64,000 nucleotides of DNA from Candidatus Aminicenantota bacterium. Lineage in GTDB: Bacteria > Acidobacteriota > Aminicenantia > Aminicenantales > Aminicenantaceae. Under the pieces are notes generated by a model that ran no database searches, had not been told where the DNA came from, and was given only the letters and a program-made list of their open reading frames with translations. The stretch is taken from contig JAFGMO010000067.1 in the NCBI GenBank assembly GCA_016927475.1, forward strand, positions 1 through 64,000, read 5' to 3'. Shown here piece by piece: positions 8,951 to 17,717 of this stretch (position 1 is the first letter of the stretch; each line of letters opens with the position of its first letter). The translations under genes were made by a program, and so were the position numbers.

Positions 8951-10309
8951 ATGCTAGAATTACCTCACATGTCCAAGCACGAACCCTTCTTTTTTTCGTC
9001 GGTTGATGAACTTCTGGACAAGGCCGAGGAGCTTCGGGTTTCCCTTCCCTACAAGGAAACAACGAACGAGCTTTTTGAAAAGATGACCGTCGGTCTGCGG
9101 AATGTCCCAAACCGGTTCTGTGTCCAGCCCATGGAGGGTTTCGATGCCGACCCGGACGGGGCCCCTTCATCCCTGACGTTCCGGCGGTACACCCGCTATG
9201 CCGAGGGGGGATACGGCCTGATCTGGTTCGAGGCGGCCGGTGTCGTTCCCGAGGGACGCTCCAATCCCTATCAGCTTTTTCTTGGGGCCAGGAACCTTGA
9301 TTCTTTTGAAAAGCTTGTCATGGAGACTCGAAAGGCAGCCTACCGGACGTACGGAGACGGGCAGGAGCTTTTCTGTGTTCTTCAGTTGACCCATTCCGGC
9401 CGTTACAGCCGGCCTGATGGAAGACTCCGACCTGTGGGCGTGATTTCCAACCCTTTTCTCGAAGGACCGGATGACTCCGTCCAAATCCTGAACGATGATG
9501 ATTTGGAACGGCTGATGGAGGATTATATAGAAGCCGCCCGCCTGGCGGAAAAGGCGGGTTTTGATGCTGTGGATATCAAAGCCTGCCACGGATACCTAGT
9601 CAATGAAATGCTCGGCGCTTTCGCCCGAAAAAAGGGCCGTTTCGGAGCCACTTTCGAAAACAGGTCCCGGTTCCTGGTGGAGCTCCTGCAAAGATTACAT
9701 GACGTGGTTCCCGGTTTGGCTGCAGCCGTCAGACTGAGCGCCTATGACGGTATTCCTTATCCTTATGGTTTTGGCGTTGCCAAGGACGGCTCGCTGGATC
9801 CCAATATTTTGGAGCCGAAACGGCTGGTACACAATCTCATCGATGCCGGATGCATTCTGTTTAACGTGACGGCCGGGAATCCCGCTTTCAATCCCCATAT
9901 CGGGCGGCCCTTTGACCGGCCGGCGAACAACACACCCCTGCCCGATGAGCATCCCCTGGTTGGAGTCTACCGCCTGATCACTCTCTGCGGTGAGCTGCAG
10001 AAGGAATTTCCTTATGTCCCCTTTGTCGGTACGGGATACTCATGGCTTCGCCATTTTTTTCCTTACATCGCCGCCGGTGTCCTGGCCCGGGGAAAAACAT
10101 CCTTCATCGGCTTGGGCAGAAGCTCCTTCGCTTATCCCGACGCCCCCCGCGAACTGCAGCAGAACAAAAAGCTGAATCCCGAGAAGGTCTGCATCTGCTG
10201 CTCACGCTGTACGGAGCTGATGAGATCCGGACGGGTGACCGGATGTGTTATTCGGGACGGATCCATTTACGCCAAAGAATACAAAAAAATCGGGGGATGG
10301 AATAAATGA
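8951..10309 (+). CDS. Old Yellow Enzyme-family NADH:flavin oxidoreductase with C-terminal Cys cluster
   Basis: This 452-residue enzyme has the FMN-binding TIM barrel of the Old Yellow Enzyme family. Visible motifs include NRFCVQPMEG near the N-terminus, LQLTHSGRYS, and VDIKACHGYLVNEML at the active-site His region. Unlike classical Old Yellow Enzymes it ends with cysteines at about 414, 416, 417, 420 and 432. That includes a CxxCxxC-x11-C arrangement, as in the Fe-S dienoyl-CoA-reductase branch. It lacks that branch's extra C-terminal FAD/NAD domain, which may be supplied in trans by the next gene. ATG 8951 has little Shine-Dalgarno sequence; ATG 8969 is an alternative start. It probably reduces an activated C=C bond or does the reverse reaction. 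The substrate is unknown. Confidence 0.85.
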   Translation: MLELPHMSKHEPFFFSSVDELLDKAEELRVSLPYKETTNELFEKMTVGLRNVPNRFCVQPMEGFDADPDGAPSSLTFRRYTRYAEGGYGLIWFEAAGVVPEGRSNPYQLFLGARNLDSFEKLVMETRKAAYRTYGDGQELFCVLQLTHSGRYSRPDGRLRPVGVISNPFLEGPDDSVQILNDDDLERLMEDYIEAARLAEKAGFDAVDIKACHGYLVNEMLGAFARKKGRFGATFENRSRFLVELLQRLHDVVPGLAAAVRLSAYDGIPYPYGFGVAKDGSLDPNILEPKRLVHNLIDAGCILFNVTAGNPAFNPHIGRPFDRPANNTPLPDEHPLVGVYRLITLCGELQKEFPYVPFVGTGYSWLRHFFPYIAAGVLARGKTSFIGLGRSSFAYPDAPRELQQNKKLNPEKVCICCSRCTELMRSGRVTGCVIRDGSIYAKEYKKIGGWNK

Positions 10310-10420
10310 ACCAGGCCATCCCGGTGTAATGTGCCTGATACGGGGTATTAACGCAGGCCCTTTGGAGTTTCGAGAAAACATGGCTGAAACGGAATGTAGG
10401 AAAATAAACGAGGAATTAGG

Positions 10421-12427
10421 ATGAGAAAAAATATACTGTCGCTTCAAGGAATGAACTTTCCCTTTTTTTCAGTCAATACCCTCATCATCGGCAGTGGTGC
10501 GGCTTCTTTGAATGCGGCGCTCTGCCTGCACGAGCATGGGCAACGGAATATCGCTATCGTTACGGATTGTTGGGGCGGTGGGACCTCGAACAATGCCGGG
10601 TCGGACAAGCAAACCTATTACAAGCTGTCCCTGGCCGGAAAAATCCCGGATTCAGCCCGAATGATGGCTGAAGACCTTTTTGCCGGCGGCTGCGTGCACG
10701 GGGATATCGCTCTTTGTGAAGCCCAGCATTCCGCCCAGGCATTTTTCAATTTGGTAAGGCTGGGGGTTCCCTTTCCCCATGACCGGTATGGGGCTTTTAT
10801 CGGCTACAAGACTGATCATGATCTACGCGGTAGAGGGACGTCGGCCGGTCCGCTGACCTCACACCTTATGTTCGAAACCATGGCCGGGGAAATCCGGCGT
10901 AAAGGTTTGGCTCTTTTTGACCGTCACCAGGTTATCTCCCTGCTTACAGATCAGGAAAAGGGCGAAAAACGTGTCATCGGAGCCGTCGCCCTCGACCTCA
11001 ACGATCTTGAAAAAGAAGTGTACGGATTTGTTGTCTTTAACGCCGAAAATATTATTTTGGGAACGGGGGGACCGGCCGCCATGTATGAGGCCTCCGTTTA
11101 CCCGGAAAGCCAGTGGGGGGCTGCGGGAATGGCCTTTGGAGCCGGGGCTATAGGGCACAACCTGACGGAATCCCAGTTTGGCCTGGCCTCGGTGAAATTC
11201 CGGTGGAACTTGTCGGGAACATACCAGCAGGTCATACCCCGATACGTGTCCACCGATGATGCCGGGAAAGATGAGCGGGAATTCCTGCGAGATTTTTTTC
11301 CGGACCTCGGCAGCCTGGCTTCTGCCGTTTTTTTGAAAGGCTACCAATGGCCTTTTGACCCGAGGAAAGTTCGAAATTACGGTTCGTCACTCATCGACCT
11401 TCTTGTCTACCGTGAGAGAAATCTGAAAAAGCGCCGGGTTTTTCTGGATTATACAAAAAATCCAGGGCGGGGGAGTGATGAAACATTTTCCTTTGATATT
11501 CTCAGCGAGGAAGCCCGCTCTTATCTGGAAAACTCGAAGGCGCTTTTGCCGACACCCATCAAACGTTTGAACAGGATGAACCGGCCGGCCGTCGAATTGT
11601 TCTGTGACCACGGCATAGACCTGGAGAATGAATACCTGGAGATAGACGTCTGCGCCCAGCACAACAACGGCGGACTCAAGGGGAACCTTTGGTGGGAATC
11701 CAACATCAGGCATCTCTTTCCGGTGGGGGAGATCTGCGGAACCCACGGTGTCTACCGGCCGGGAGGTTCGGCCTTGAATGCGGGTCAGGTGGGAAGTTTG
11801 AGGGCGGCCCTGTTTATCGTGGAAAACTACGGCCGGGAGCCCATGAATGAAAACCTATTTCAGAAAAAATCCGGGCGGCAGGTGGAAGAATTGTTTTGTA
11901 AGGCGCAGGCCATGATCGAAAAAACAACGGCCAAGGAAAAATTTTCTGCGGCGCTTACCGTGATTCAAAAGCGTATGTCGTCCGTTGCCGCTCATGTCCG
12001 GTCCCTTCCCGAAGTCAAAAACGCTTGTGCAGACGCTCACCGGCTTTATAAGGAGATGAGTGAAGGAACGGGCGTGAAATCTTCCAAAGACCTTCCCTTT
12101 GCTTTCAGGGTTCTCGATACCGGGCTGAGCCATGTTTTGTACCTGGAAGCTATCCTGGAATACCTAAAAAAAGGGGGGAAAAGCCGGGGATCTTTTCTTG
12201 TTTTGGACCCTGAAGGAGAAAGCCCGAACCCCGGCCTGGAAAAAACCTGGCGGTTTTCCCTGGGAGATGAAGACCATTTTGTCAGCCGAAAAATTCTCGA
12301 GATAGGGCTTGATGATAAAGGGCACATTCATAAAAAATGGGTTGATGTCAGACCCATTCCCGAAGAATCCGCCTGGTTTGAGAATATTTGGAAGGACTTC
12401 AGGGATAAAACAATTTTCAAGAGGTGA
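10421..12427 (+). CDS. FAD-dependent oxidoreductase, fumarate reductase/succinate dehydrogenase flavoprotein-like
   Basis: This is a 668-residue flavoprotein. The N-terminal FAD dinucleotide-binding loop is VNTLIIGSGAASLNAAL (about residues 18-34). A GGGTSNNAGSDKQT segment follows where succinate dehydrogenase family members bind the isoalloxazine. Near residue 425-450, FPVGEICGTHGVYRPGGSAL matches the family's second FAD-contact region. No membrane helices or Fe-S motifs are seen. A GAGG ribosome-binding site precedes ATG 10421. It lies 111 nt after the Old Yellow Enzyme gene and probably works with it in one redox step. Substrate and direction are not predictable from sequence. Confidence 0.82.
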   Translation: MRKNILSLQGMNFPFFSVNTLIIGSGAASLNAALCLHEHGQRNIAIVTDCWGGGTSNNAGSDKQTYYKLSLAGKIPDSARMMAEDLFAGGCVHGDIALCEAQHSAQAFFNLVRLGVPFPHDRYGAFIGYKTDHDLRGRGTSAGPLTSHLMFETMAGEIRRKGLALFDRHQVISLLTDQEKGEKRVIGAVALDLNDLEKEVYGFVVFNAENIILGTGGPAAMYEASVYPESQWGAAGMAFGAGAIGHNLTESQFGLASVKFRWNLSGTYQQVIPRYVSTDDAGKDEREFLRDFFPDLGSLASAVFLKGYQWPFDPRKVRNYGSSLIDLLVYRERNLKKRRVFLDYTKNPGRGSDETFSFDILSEEARSYLENSKALLPTPIKRLNRMNRPAVELFCDHGIDLENEYLEIDVCAQHNNGGLKGNLWWESNIRHLFPVGEICGTHGVYRPGGSALNAGQVGSLRAALFIVENYGREPMNENLFQKKSGRQVEELFCKAQAMIEKTTAKEKFSAALTVIQKRMSSVAAHVRSLPEVKNACADAHRLYKEMSEGTGVKSSKDLPFAFRVLDTGLSHVLYLEAILEYLKKGGKSRGSFLVLDPEGESPNPGLEKTWRFSLGDEDHFVSRKILEIGLDDKGHIHKKWVDVRPIPEESAWFENIWKDFRDKTIFKR

Positions 12428-12556
12428 TGTTTTCCGACCTCCGCTTCTACCATAAATCTTTACAACTACCTATGTCTTCTTGTTTATGATAAAATTTTGT
12501 ACAAGCAGAGGGGCCGGCAAAGGCCTTTCAGCTGATCTTTGGAGTCAGAAAAAAAC

Positions 12557-13348
12557 ATGAAAAAGAACCGTTCTCTCGCCCTTGTCACCGGGGCCGGGCG
12601 TGGTATCGGGCGCGGTATATCCTTGGAGTTGGCCCGGAACGGCTATGATATTTTAGGTGCCGATATCGTCTGGGAACCTAAGAATTACAAAGAGGGTCTG
12701 TTTGAGGTTAAAAAAAGCGTGGAAAAGGAAGGAGGCCGATTTGTACCGTTTCAAACGGATATTTCCGATATCTCCGGCCATGACCGCCTCCTTGACGAAG
12801 CCCGGCGTTTAGGCGGGATTGATATTCTGGTCAACAATGCCGGCGTCGCTCCCGTGGAGCGCCAGGATATTCTTCAAACAACGCCCGAAAGTTATGACGG
12901 GCTGCAAGAGGTCAATGTCCGCGGTCCCTTTTTTCTCACTCAAAAAGCGGCTCAAATGATGATCGAAAATGTCAGAAAAGACCCGAAACGGCGCCGCTGT
13001 ATCATTTTTATCTCATCCATCTCAGCTTATGTTTCTTCGAAAAACAGAGCGGAATACTGTATTTCCAAGGCGGCCCTCAGCCAAGCAGCGAGGATTTTTG
13101 CCGACCGGTTGGCCGCAGAGGGAATCAATGTTTACGAGGTCCGTCCCGGAATCATCAAAACCCCGATGACGGCCGGTGTTGCAGATAAATACAATAGGCT
13201 CATCGGGGAAGGCCTGGTTCCCCAAAAAAGATGGGGCCTTCCCGAAGATGTGGGAAAGGCTGTTGCCGCCCTAGCCAAGGGATATTTTTCCTACTCCACC
13301 GGCGCCGTTATCGAAGTCAGCGGCGGCATGAATATCCCGCGTCTCTGA
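12557..13348 (+). CDS. Short-chain dehydrogenase/reductase of the sugar-acid cluster type
   Basis: This is a 263-residue classical SDR. It has the NAD(P)-binding motif TGAGRGIGRGI at the N-terminus, the NNAG motif, a catalytic Ser in FISSISAYVSS, and YCISK carrying the catalytic Tyr and Lys. EVRPGIIKTPMT follows in the usual place, and the protein ends in a GGMNIPRL tail. It resembles SDRs annotated as 3-ketoacyl-ACP reductases that sit in carbohydrate gene clusters, so a keto-sugar or keto-acid substrate is more likely than fatty-acid synthesis. A TTG six codons upstream is possible, but ATG 12557 is preferred, with GGAG 12 nt upstream. Confidence 0.88.
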   Translation: MKKNRSLALVTGAGRGIGRGISLELARNGYDILGADIVWEPKNYKEGLFEVKKSVEKEGGRFVPFQTDISDISGHDRLLDEARRLGGIDILVNNAGVAPVERQDILQTTPESYDGLQEVNVRGPFFLTQKAAQMMIENVRKDPKRRRCIIFISSISAYVSSKNRAEYCISKAALSQAARIFADRLAAEGINVYEVRPGIIKTPMTAGVADKYNRLIGEGLVPQKRWGLPEDVGKAVAALAKGYFSYSTGAVIEVSGGMNIPRL

Positions 13349-13430
13349 GTCAAGGCGGATTCGTTTTTTCGATTGAGGAAATGGCGGGAAAGGCCGTTTT
13401 AAAGACGGCACATTAAGGAAAGTGAGCTCT

Positions 13431-15173
13431 ATGAATATTTCAGAAAAATGTTTCAACGATTTGAAAAAGAACCGTCTGATTGCGCTTTTTTCTCCGAATA
13501 ACGTAGAAGAATGTCTTACAAGCTACGAGCTTTTTTCTTCATTGGGAATCACATTGGAAGTCGCTTTTCGAACGGAATATGCCGAAAAGGGAATCGCGGC
13601 CATATGCGACCGGTATGACGGAGCCCTTGTCCTTGCGGGCACGGTTTTGACACCCCAACAGGCTAAATCCGCCATAAACGCCGGTGCGGCCGGAATCGTT
13701 TCCGCGGATTATATTCCCGAAGTCGTCGATATCTGCATCGAAAACGAAGTGATGTGTGTTCCCGGCGGTTTGACCGATGCCGGAAAGCAGCTTGTCCGCA
13801 AAGCCGAGGAAATGGGTTGTTCCCTGGAAGAGCTGCGAACCCGCTATCCCTACCAGTGGATATACAAGCTTTTTCCCGCTTTTATGGGCAGCCGGTCTAT
13901 GATGGAGTATGCTAAAGCCTGGAAGGGACCCTTCAGAGGCCTGACCGTCGTCTATACCGGCGGTATTACGGCAGCCAATTTGAATGAAGCGGTCAAGACC
14001 GACCCCGAAGGGATTTTTTGCGGATCGGCCCTGACCCGGAATATTCATAATCCCGGACGGACCAGGGGAGATGCTGAAAAATGGATTCATATCGTCCGGG
14101 GAAAACCGGGGATTTCGCGGGTCCGTGTTTCAAGAGATGCAGGCTCTGCCCCGAAGAGGGTGGTGACGTTCGGGGAAATGATGCTTCGTCTTTCGCCGGA
14201 AAAAGGAATCCGACTCAAGCATACGACGGCGTTTCAAGCCTTTTTTGGAGGTGCCGAGGCGAATGTGGCCTCCGCTCTGGCAGGATTCGGTATGGATACC
14301 CGTTTTGTGACCGTTTTTCCAGAAAATCCCATCGCTGAAAACGCACTGGGGGTTTTAAAGGCGGCAGGGGTCGACACACAATTCATTCTGAGAAAGGATG
14401 GCCGTATGGGGATCTATTACCTCGAACACGGAGCGGGTCTCCGTCCTTCGGGCGTCGTCTATGACAGAGCCCATTCGGCTTTTTCCCAAATAGAGCCCGG
14501 AGATGTGGATTGGGAGCAGGTGCTGGACGGTGCTGATTGGTTCCATTGGACAGGGATCACGCCGGCCCTGGGAGATAACGCTGCCTCTTGTCTCAAGGAA
14601 GGCCTGATTTTAGCCAAGGAAAAAGGGGTGACGGTCAGCGCTGATCTCAACTACCGGAAAAAGCTGTGGACTGAGGATAAGGCCCGGTCGGTTTTATCCG
14701 AGCTTATGCCTTACGTAGATGTGCTTTTCGGAAATGAGGAGGATCCCATTCAAGTTTTCGGCATCAAACCGGAGGGAACGGATGTCGAGAAGGGACGCCT
14801 GAACCGGGAAGGCTATCAAAAACTGGCCGCCGAACTCGTGAAAATGTTCGGCTTCAAAAAAGTGGCCATTTCATTGAGGGAGAGCATCTCCGCCTCGGAA
14901 AATGCCTGGTCGGCATGCCTCTACGATGGGGAAAAATTTTTCGAAGGTCCCCGATACCATATCTTGATTGTTGACCGGGTCGGTTCCGGAGATGCTTTTG
15001 CTGCGGGATTGATTTACGGTTTTCTGACGGGGAAAAAAGACCCGGAGGCTCTTTCCTTCGGCATTGCGGCGGCATGTCTCAAACATTCCGTGTTTGGTGA
15101 CTTTGTCCAGGCTTCCGTCGAGGAAGTCGAGCGGATTGCTCAAGGGAAAACAGGGGGCCGGGTACAGCGATAG
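13431..15173 (+). CDS. Bifunctional KDPG aldolase / 2-keto-3-deoxygluconate kinase fusion
   Basis: This 580-residue protein carries both final steps of the KDG branch. Residues 1 to about 215 are a KDPG/KHG aldolase domain. It has the catalytic Glu in LEVAFRTE, the GTVLTPQQA segment, the Schiff-base Lys in YKLFPA, and YTGGIT at the phosphate site. Residues about 242-580 are a PfkB-family sugar kinase like KdgK, starting VVTFGEMMLRLSP. It has FFGGAEANVA and the catalytic-base motif DRVGSGDAFAAG. It would phosphorylate KDG and split KDPG to pyruvate and glyceraldehyde-3-phosphate. ATG 13431 is chosen over GTG 13422 because AAGGAA lies 10 nt upstream of it. It is in line with the SDR and amidohydrolase genes. 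Confidence 0.92.
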   Translation: MNISEKCFNDLKKNRLIALFSPNNVEECLTSYELFSSLGITLEVAFRTEYAEKGIAAICDRYDGALVLAGTVLTPQQAKSAINAGAAGIVSADYIPEVVDICIENEVMCVPGGLTDAGKQLVRKAEEMGCSLEELRTRYPYQWIYKLFPAFMGSRSMMEYAKAWKGPFRGLTVVYTGGITAANLNEAVKTDPEGIFCGSALTRNIHNPGRTRGDAEKWIHIVRGKPGISRVRVSRDAGSAPKRVVTFGEMMLRLSPEKGIRLKHTTAFQAFFGGAEANVASALAGFGMDTRFVTVFPENPIAENALGVLKAAGVDTQFILRKDGRMGIYYLEHGAGLRPSGVVYDRAHSAFSQIEPGDVDWEQVLDGADWFHWTGITPALGDNAASCLKEGLILAKEKGVTVSADLNYRKKLWTEDKARSVLSELMPYVDVLFGNEEDPIQVFGIKPEGTDVEKGRLNREGYQKLAAELVKMFGFKKVAISLRESISASENAWSACLYDGEKFFEGPRYHILIVDRVGSGDAFAAGLIYGFLTGKKDPEALSFGIAAACLKHSVFGDFVQASVEEVERIAQGKTGGRVQR

Positions 15174-15185
15174 AAAGGGGAAAAA

Positions 15186-16358
15186 ATGTTAAATCCTGTT
15201 CGGTCGACTATTAAGGAAACCGATATCATCGACGTTCACGTCCATGTCGGCGGACCGCCGAACGAGAATGAATCGATGTACTTCTGGTCAAACAAGTTTA
15301 AAAAATCCATATCCTTTGAAGGCATCAAATTGGTGACCAAACTTCAAGCTTCCAATATCACCGCCTACCGTTACATCAGTGTGGTTTTTGACCAGTTGAA
15401 GGCATCGAAATATGTCGACAAAGCGGTGCTTCTGGCCCTGGACCGCTTTTATACGGAAGACGGTAAGGAAAACGAAAGCGCTACCCATCTTTTTGTGGCC
15501 AATGACTACCTGGCCACCCTTTCCCAGATCGATGACGAATTTTTGTTCGGCTGCTCCGTCCATCCGTATTCTCCGGATGCCCTGGAGCGGCTCTGGAAAT
15601 GCGCAAAGCGGGGAGCCGTTCTCTGCAAGTGGCTGCCTTCATCCCAGGGGATCGATCCAACCCATCCCTTGTCTGTGAAATTTTACCGCGCTTTAGCCTT
15701 ACTGAAGCTTCCACTTTTGATGCATGTCGGTCCTGAAGTTACCATTCCGACCGATCTTAATGAAGATAAGGCGGCCCTCTTTAATTCCGCGGCGGGTGAT
15801 TATGCCGAACAGCCCGGTGACTCCCTGCTGCTTGCTCTGGGCGAAGGGGCCGCGGTTATTGTCGCTCACTGCGGGATTCCTTTAGGCAAAATGTTCGATA
15901 AGGACAACGATACCTGGGAGGGGGTGTTCAAGATCCTTCGGGAAAGATATCTGGCTTCACCAAAGTACAAGCGTCTCTTTGGGGACTTGTCAGCCTTCTG
16001 TATTCCCGGACGTTATAAATACATCAAGACGATTTTGCCTTTGGCCAAAGCCCATCCGGAAAAATTTCTCTACGGCAGTGATTATCCCATACCCGTTGTT
16101 TCCATGTCCGATGGAAAGGGATTGGACGAGATCATCAAAGCCTTCGGCTGGCTGGCACGGCGGGCGCTTCCTCAGAATGACCTGGACAAAAATTATCAGC
16201 TTCTTAAGAAGCAATTTCCCGCCGGGACTTTTTCCGCGGCGGCCAAGGCTCTGCGTCATCCCCATGCTGAAATACCTTCCTTTAATTCCTTTTGCAAGTC
16301 CCTGGGGCTTATGAAACGCCGCTGGTTCTTTTGGAAGAAGCCTAAACAAAAAAACTGA
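15186..16358 (+). CDS. Amidohydrolase-2 family metal-dependent hydrolase
   Basis: This is a 390-residue cytoplasmic TIM-barrel hydrolase of the amidohydrolase superfamily (Amidohydro_2 type). Metal and active-site positions are visible as IDVHVHVG near residue 17, LLMHVGPE mid-protein, VIVAHCGIP, and YGSDYPIP with the catalytic Asp. Family members hydrolyse lactones or decarboxylate and hydrate cyclic acids. Given its place 12 nt after the KDPG aldolase/KDG kinase gene, sugar lactone hydrolysis is a reasonable but untested guess. A GGGG ribosome-binding site lies just upstream of the ATG. Confidence 0.85.
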   Translation: MLNPVRSTIKETDIIDVHVHVGGPPNENESMYFWSNKFKKSISFEGIKLVTKLQASNITAYRYISVVFDQLKASKYVDKAVLLALDRFYTEDGKENESATHLFVANDYLATLSQIDDEFLFGCSVHPYSPDALERLWKCAKRGAVLCKWLPSSQGIDPTHPLSVKFYRALALLKLPLLMHVGPEVTIPTDLNEDKAALFNSAAGDYAEQPGDSLLLALGEGAAVIVAHCGIPLGKMFDKDNDTWEGVFKILRERYLASPKYKRLFGDLSAFCIPGRYKYIKTILPLAKAHPEKFLYGSDYPIPVVSMSDGKGLDEIIKAFGWLARRALPQNDLDKNYQLLKKQFPAGTFSAAAKALRHPHAEIPSFNSFCKSLGLMKRRWFFWKKPKQKN

Positions 16359-16374
16359 AATAAAAGGAGTTTTT

Positions 16375-17064
16375 ATGCCGAAAACAACTCCCTTTAAGGG
16401 ATTTTCTCCGGAAACAATAAGGTTTTTTGAAAAATTAAAGACGAACAACAACAAAGCCTGGTTTGAAAAAAACAGGGATGTTTATGAAAAATTCGTGCTG
16501 CGGCCTTCGAAATCTTTTGTTGAAGCCGTGGGAGAAAAATTGCGGGAATTCGCTCCTAAGATTATCGCCGTTCCCAAGGTTAATGGATCCTTGTTCCGAA
16601 TCAACCGTGATACCCGTTTTAGTGCTGATAAGAGTCCTTATAAAACTTACATGGGAATTTTATTCTGGGAAGGATTAAGGCAGAAAATGGAAAGTTCCGG
16701 GTATTATTTTCATCTTGAAACCCCGAATATTATGCTGGCCGCGGGTTTATATAAAATTTCACGTCCCCTTCTCGAACGGTACAGGAACCATGTCGTCGAT
16801 CCCGAGCGGGGAGCAGACCTGGCTGCTGTTTTGGCCCGTATAGAAAAAATGAAGGGTGTATCTATAGGCGGGCAATATTACAAGCGGGTGCCTTCAGGAT
16901 TCGATCCCGAACACTCCAATGCCCGCTGGCTTCTTCACAACGGCCTATACGCAAGCTGGGAAGGCCCTGTTCCGGATGAATTTACTTCAGAAAAATTCAT
17001 CGGTTTCTGCATCAAACATTTCAAAAACCTGGCCCCGCTTCACGATTGGCTTAAAATTTTGTGA
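16375..17064 (+). CDS. DUF2461 family protein
   Basis: This 229-residue protein belongs to the DUF2461 (TIGR02453) family, recognisable from GFSPETIRFFEKLKTNNNK at the start and NRDTRFSADKSPYKT in the middle. The family's biochemical role is unknown. No signal peptide or membrane segment is seen. AAGGAG precedes the ATG, and the gene lies 16 nt after the amidohydrolase, so it is probably the last gene of the catabolic operon. Confidence 0.88.
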   Translation: MPKTTPFKGFSPETIRFFEKLKTNNNKAWFEKNRDVYEKFVLRPSKSFVEAVGEKLREFAPKIIAVPKVNGSLFRINRDTRFSADKSPYKTYMGILFWEGLRQKMESSGYYFHLETPNIMLAAGLYKISRPLLERYRNHVVDPERGADLAAVLARIEKMKGVSIGGQYYKRVPSGFDPEHSNARWLLHNGLYASWEGPVPDEFTSEKFIGFCIKHFKNLAPLHDWLKIL

Positions 17065-17109
17065 ATTTTTTTTCCTCCAAAAAAAGCGGAGCGGCATTTG
17101 TCATTATGC

Positions 17110-17138
17110 TTGACAAGGACTCCGTTGTGAGTTACGAT
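17110..17138 (+). promoter_or_regulatory. Candidate promoter of the hydrogenase operon
   Basis: TTGACA (17110-17115), a 17-nt spacer, then TACGAT (17133-17138). The leader to the first gene at 17220 would be about 75 nt. It lies in the 155-nt gap between the catabolic and hydrogenase operons. No operator-like palindrome is evident around it. Confidence 0.45.
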
Positions 17139-17219
17139 TATCACCGTTAAATCTTTTAGAATCAATAATATTTGCTTATTTAATTATATAAGCAAGTTCT
17201 TATTGCATGCAGGAAGAAT

Positions 17220-17705
17220 ATGAAAGACCAGGGGACTGTCTTGGTCGGGATCGGAAATGATGTCCTTTCCGATGACCGTATCGGTCCGTATTTAGCCCGG
17301 CGGCTCGGCAAAAAACTGAACGTATCCTTCTGCATTTTGCCTCATATTTCTCTGGACCTGTTGGATTATGTGGAAAACAAAGATACCGTCATCATCATTG
17401 ATTCTTTCCATCGGCCGGATTATCCCGTGGGTGAAATCAAACAATTCCAACTGAGTGATCTGGAATCCCGAGACAATCCAACCTATTCCCACGGCGTCAC
17501 TATCCCCATTATTTTTGAGATGGGGAAAAAAATAGGCAGCCCGCTTCCTGAAAAAACTGTTGTTTTTGGTATTAATGTTTCGGACAACTTGACCCTTTCA
17601 GAGGATTTTTCAGAAAAAATTCAGGGAAAAATCGATGAAATTGCCCGAAACCTTGAAATACATATGAAAAATTTCGCTGATTCAAAGGTCGTAACGCAAA
17701 AATGA
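17220..17705 (+). CDS. [NiFe]-hydrogenase maturation endopeptidase
   Basis: This 161-residue protease of the HycI/HyaD/HoxW family removes the C-terminal peptide of the hydrogenase large subunit after nickel insertion. The N-terminal GIGNDVLSDDRIGPYLA carries the conserved Asp that senses Ni. A second acidic position follows in VIIIDSFHRPDYPVG, and the family's usual His is present in SHGVTIP. Its position at the head of the hydrogenase operon, 12 nt before hdrA, fits a dedicated processing role for the large subunit encoded at 21136-22602. Confidence 0.88.
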   Translation: MKDQGTVLVGIGNDVLSDDRIGPYLARRLGKKLNVSFCILPHISLDLLDYVENKDTVIIIDSFHRPDYPVGEIKQFQLSDLESRDNPTYSHGVTIPIIFEMGKKIGSPLPEKTVVFGINVSDNLTLSEDFSEKIQGKIDEIARNLEIHMKNFADSKVVTQK

Positions 17706-17717
17706 GGGAGGAATCTT

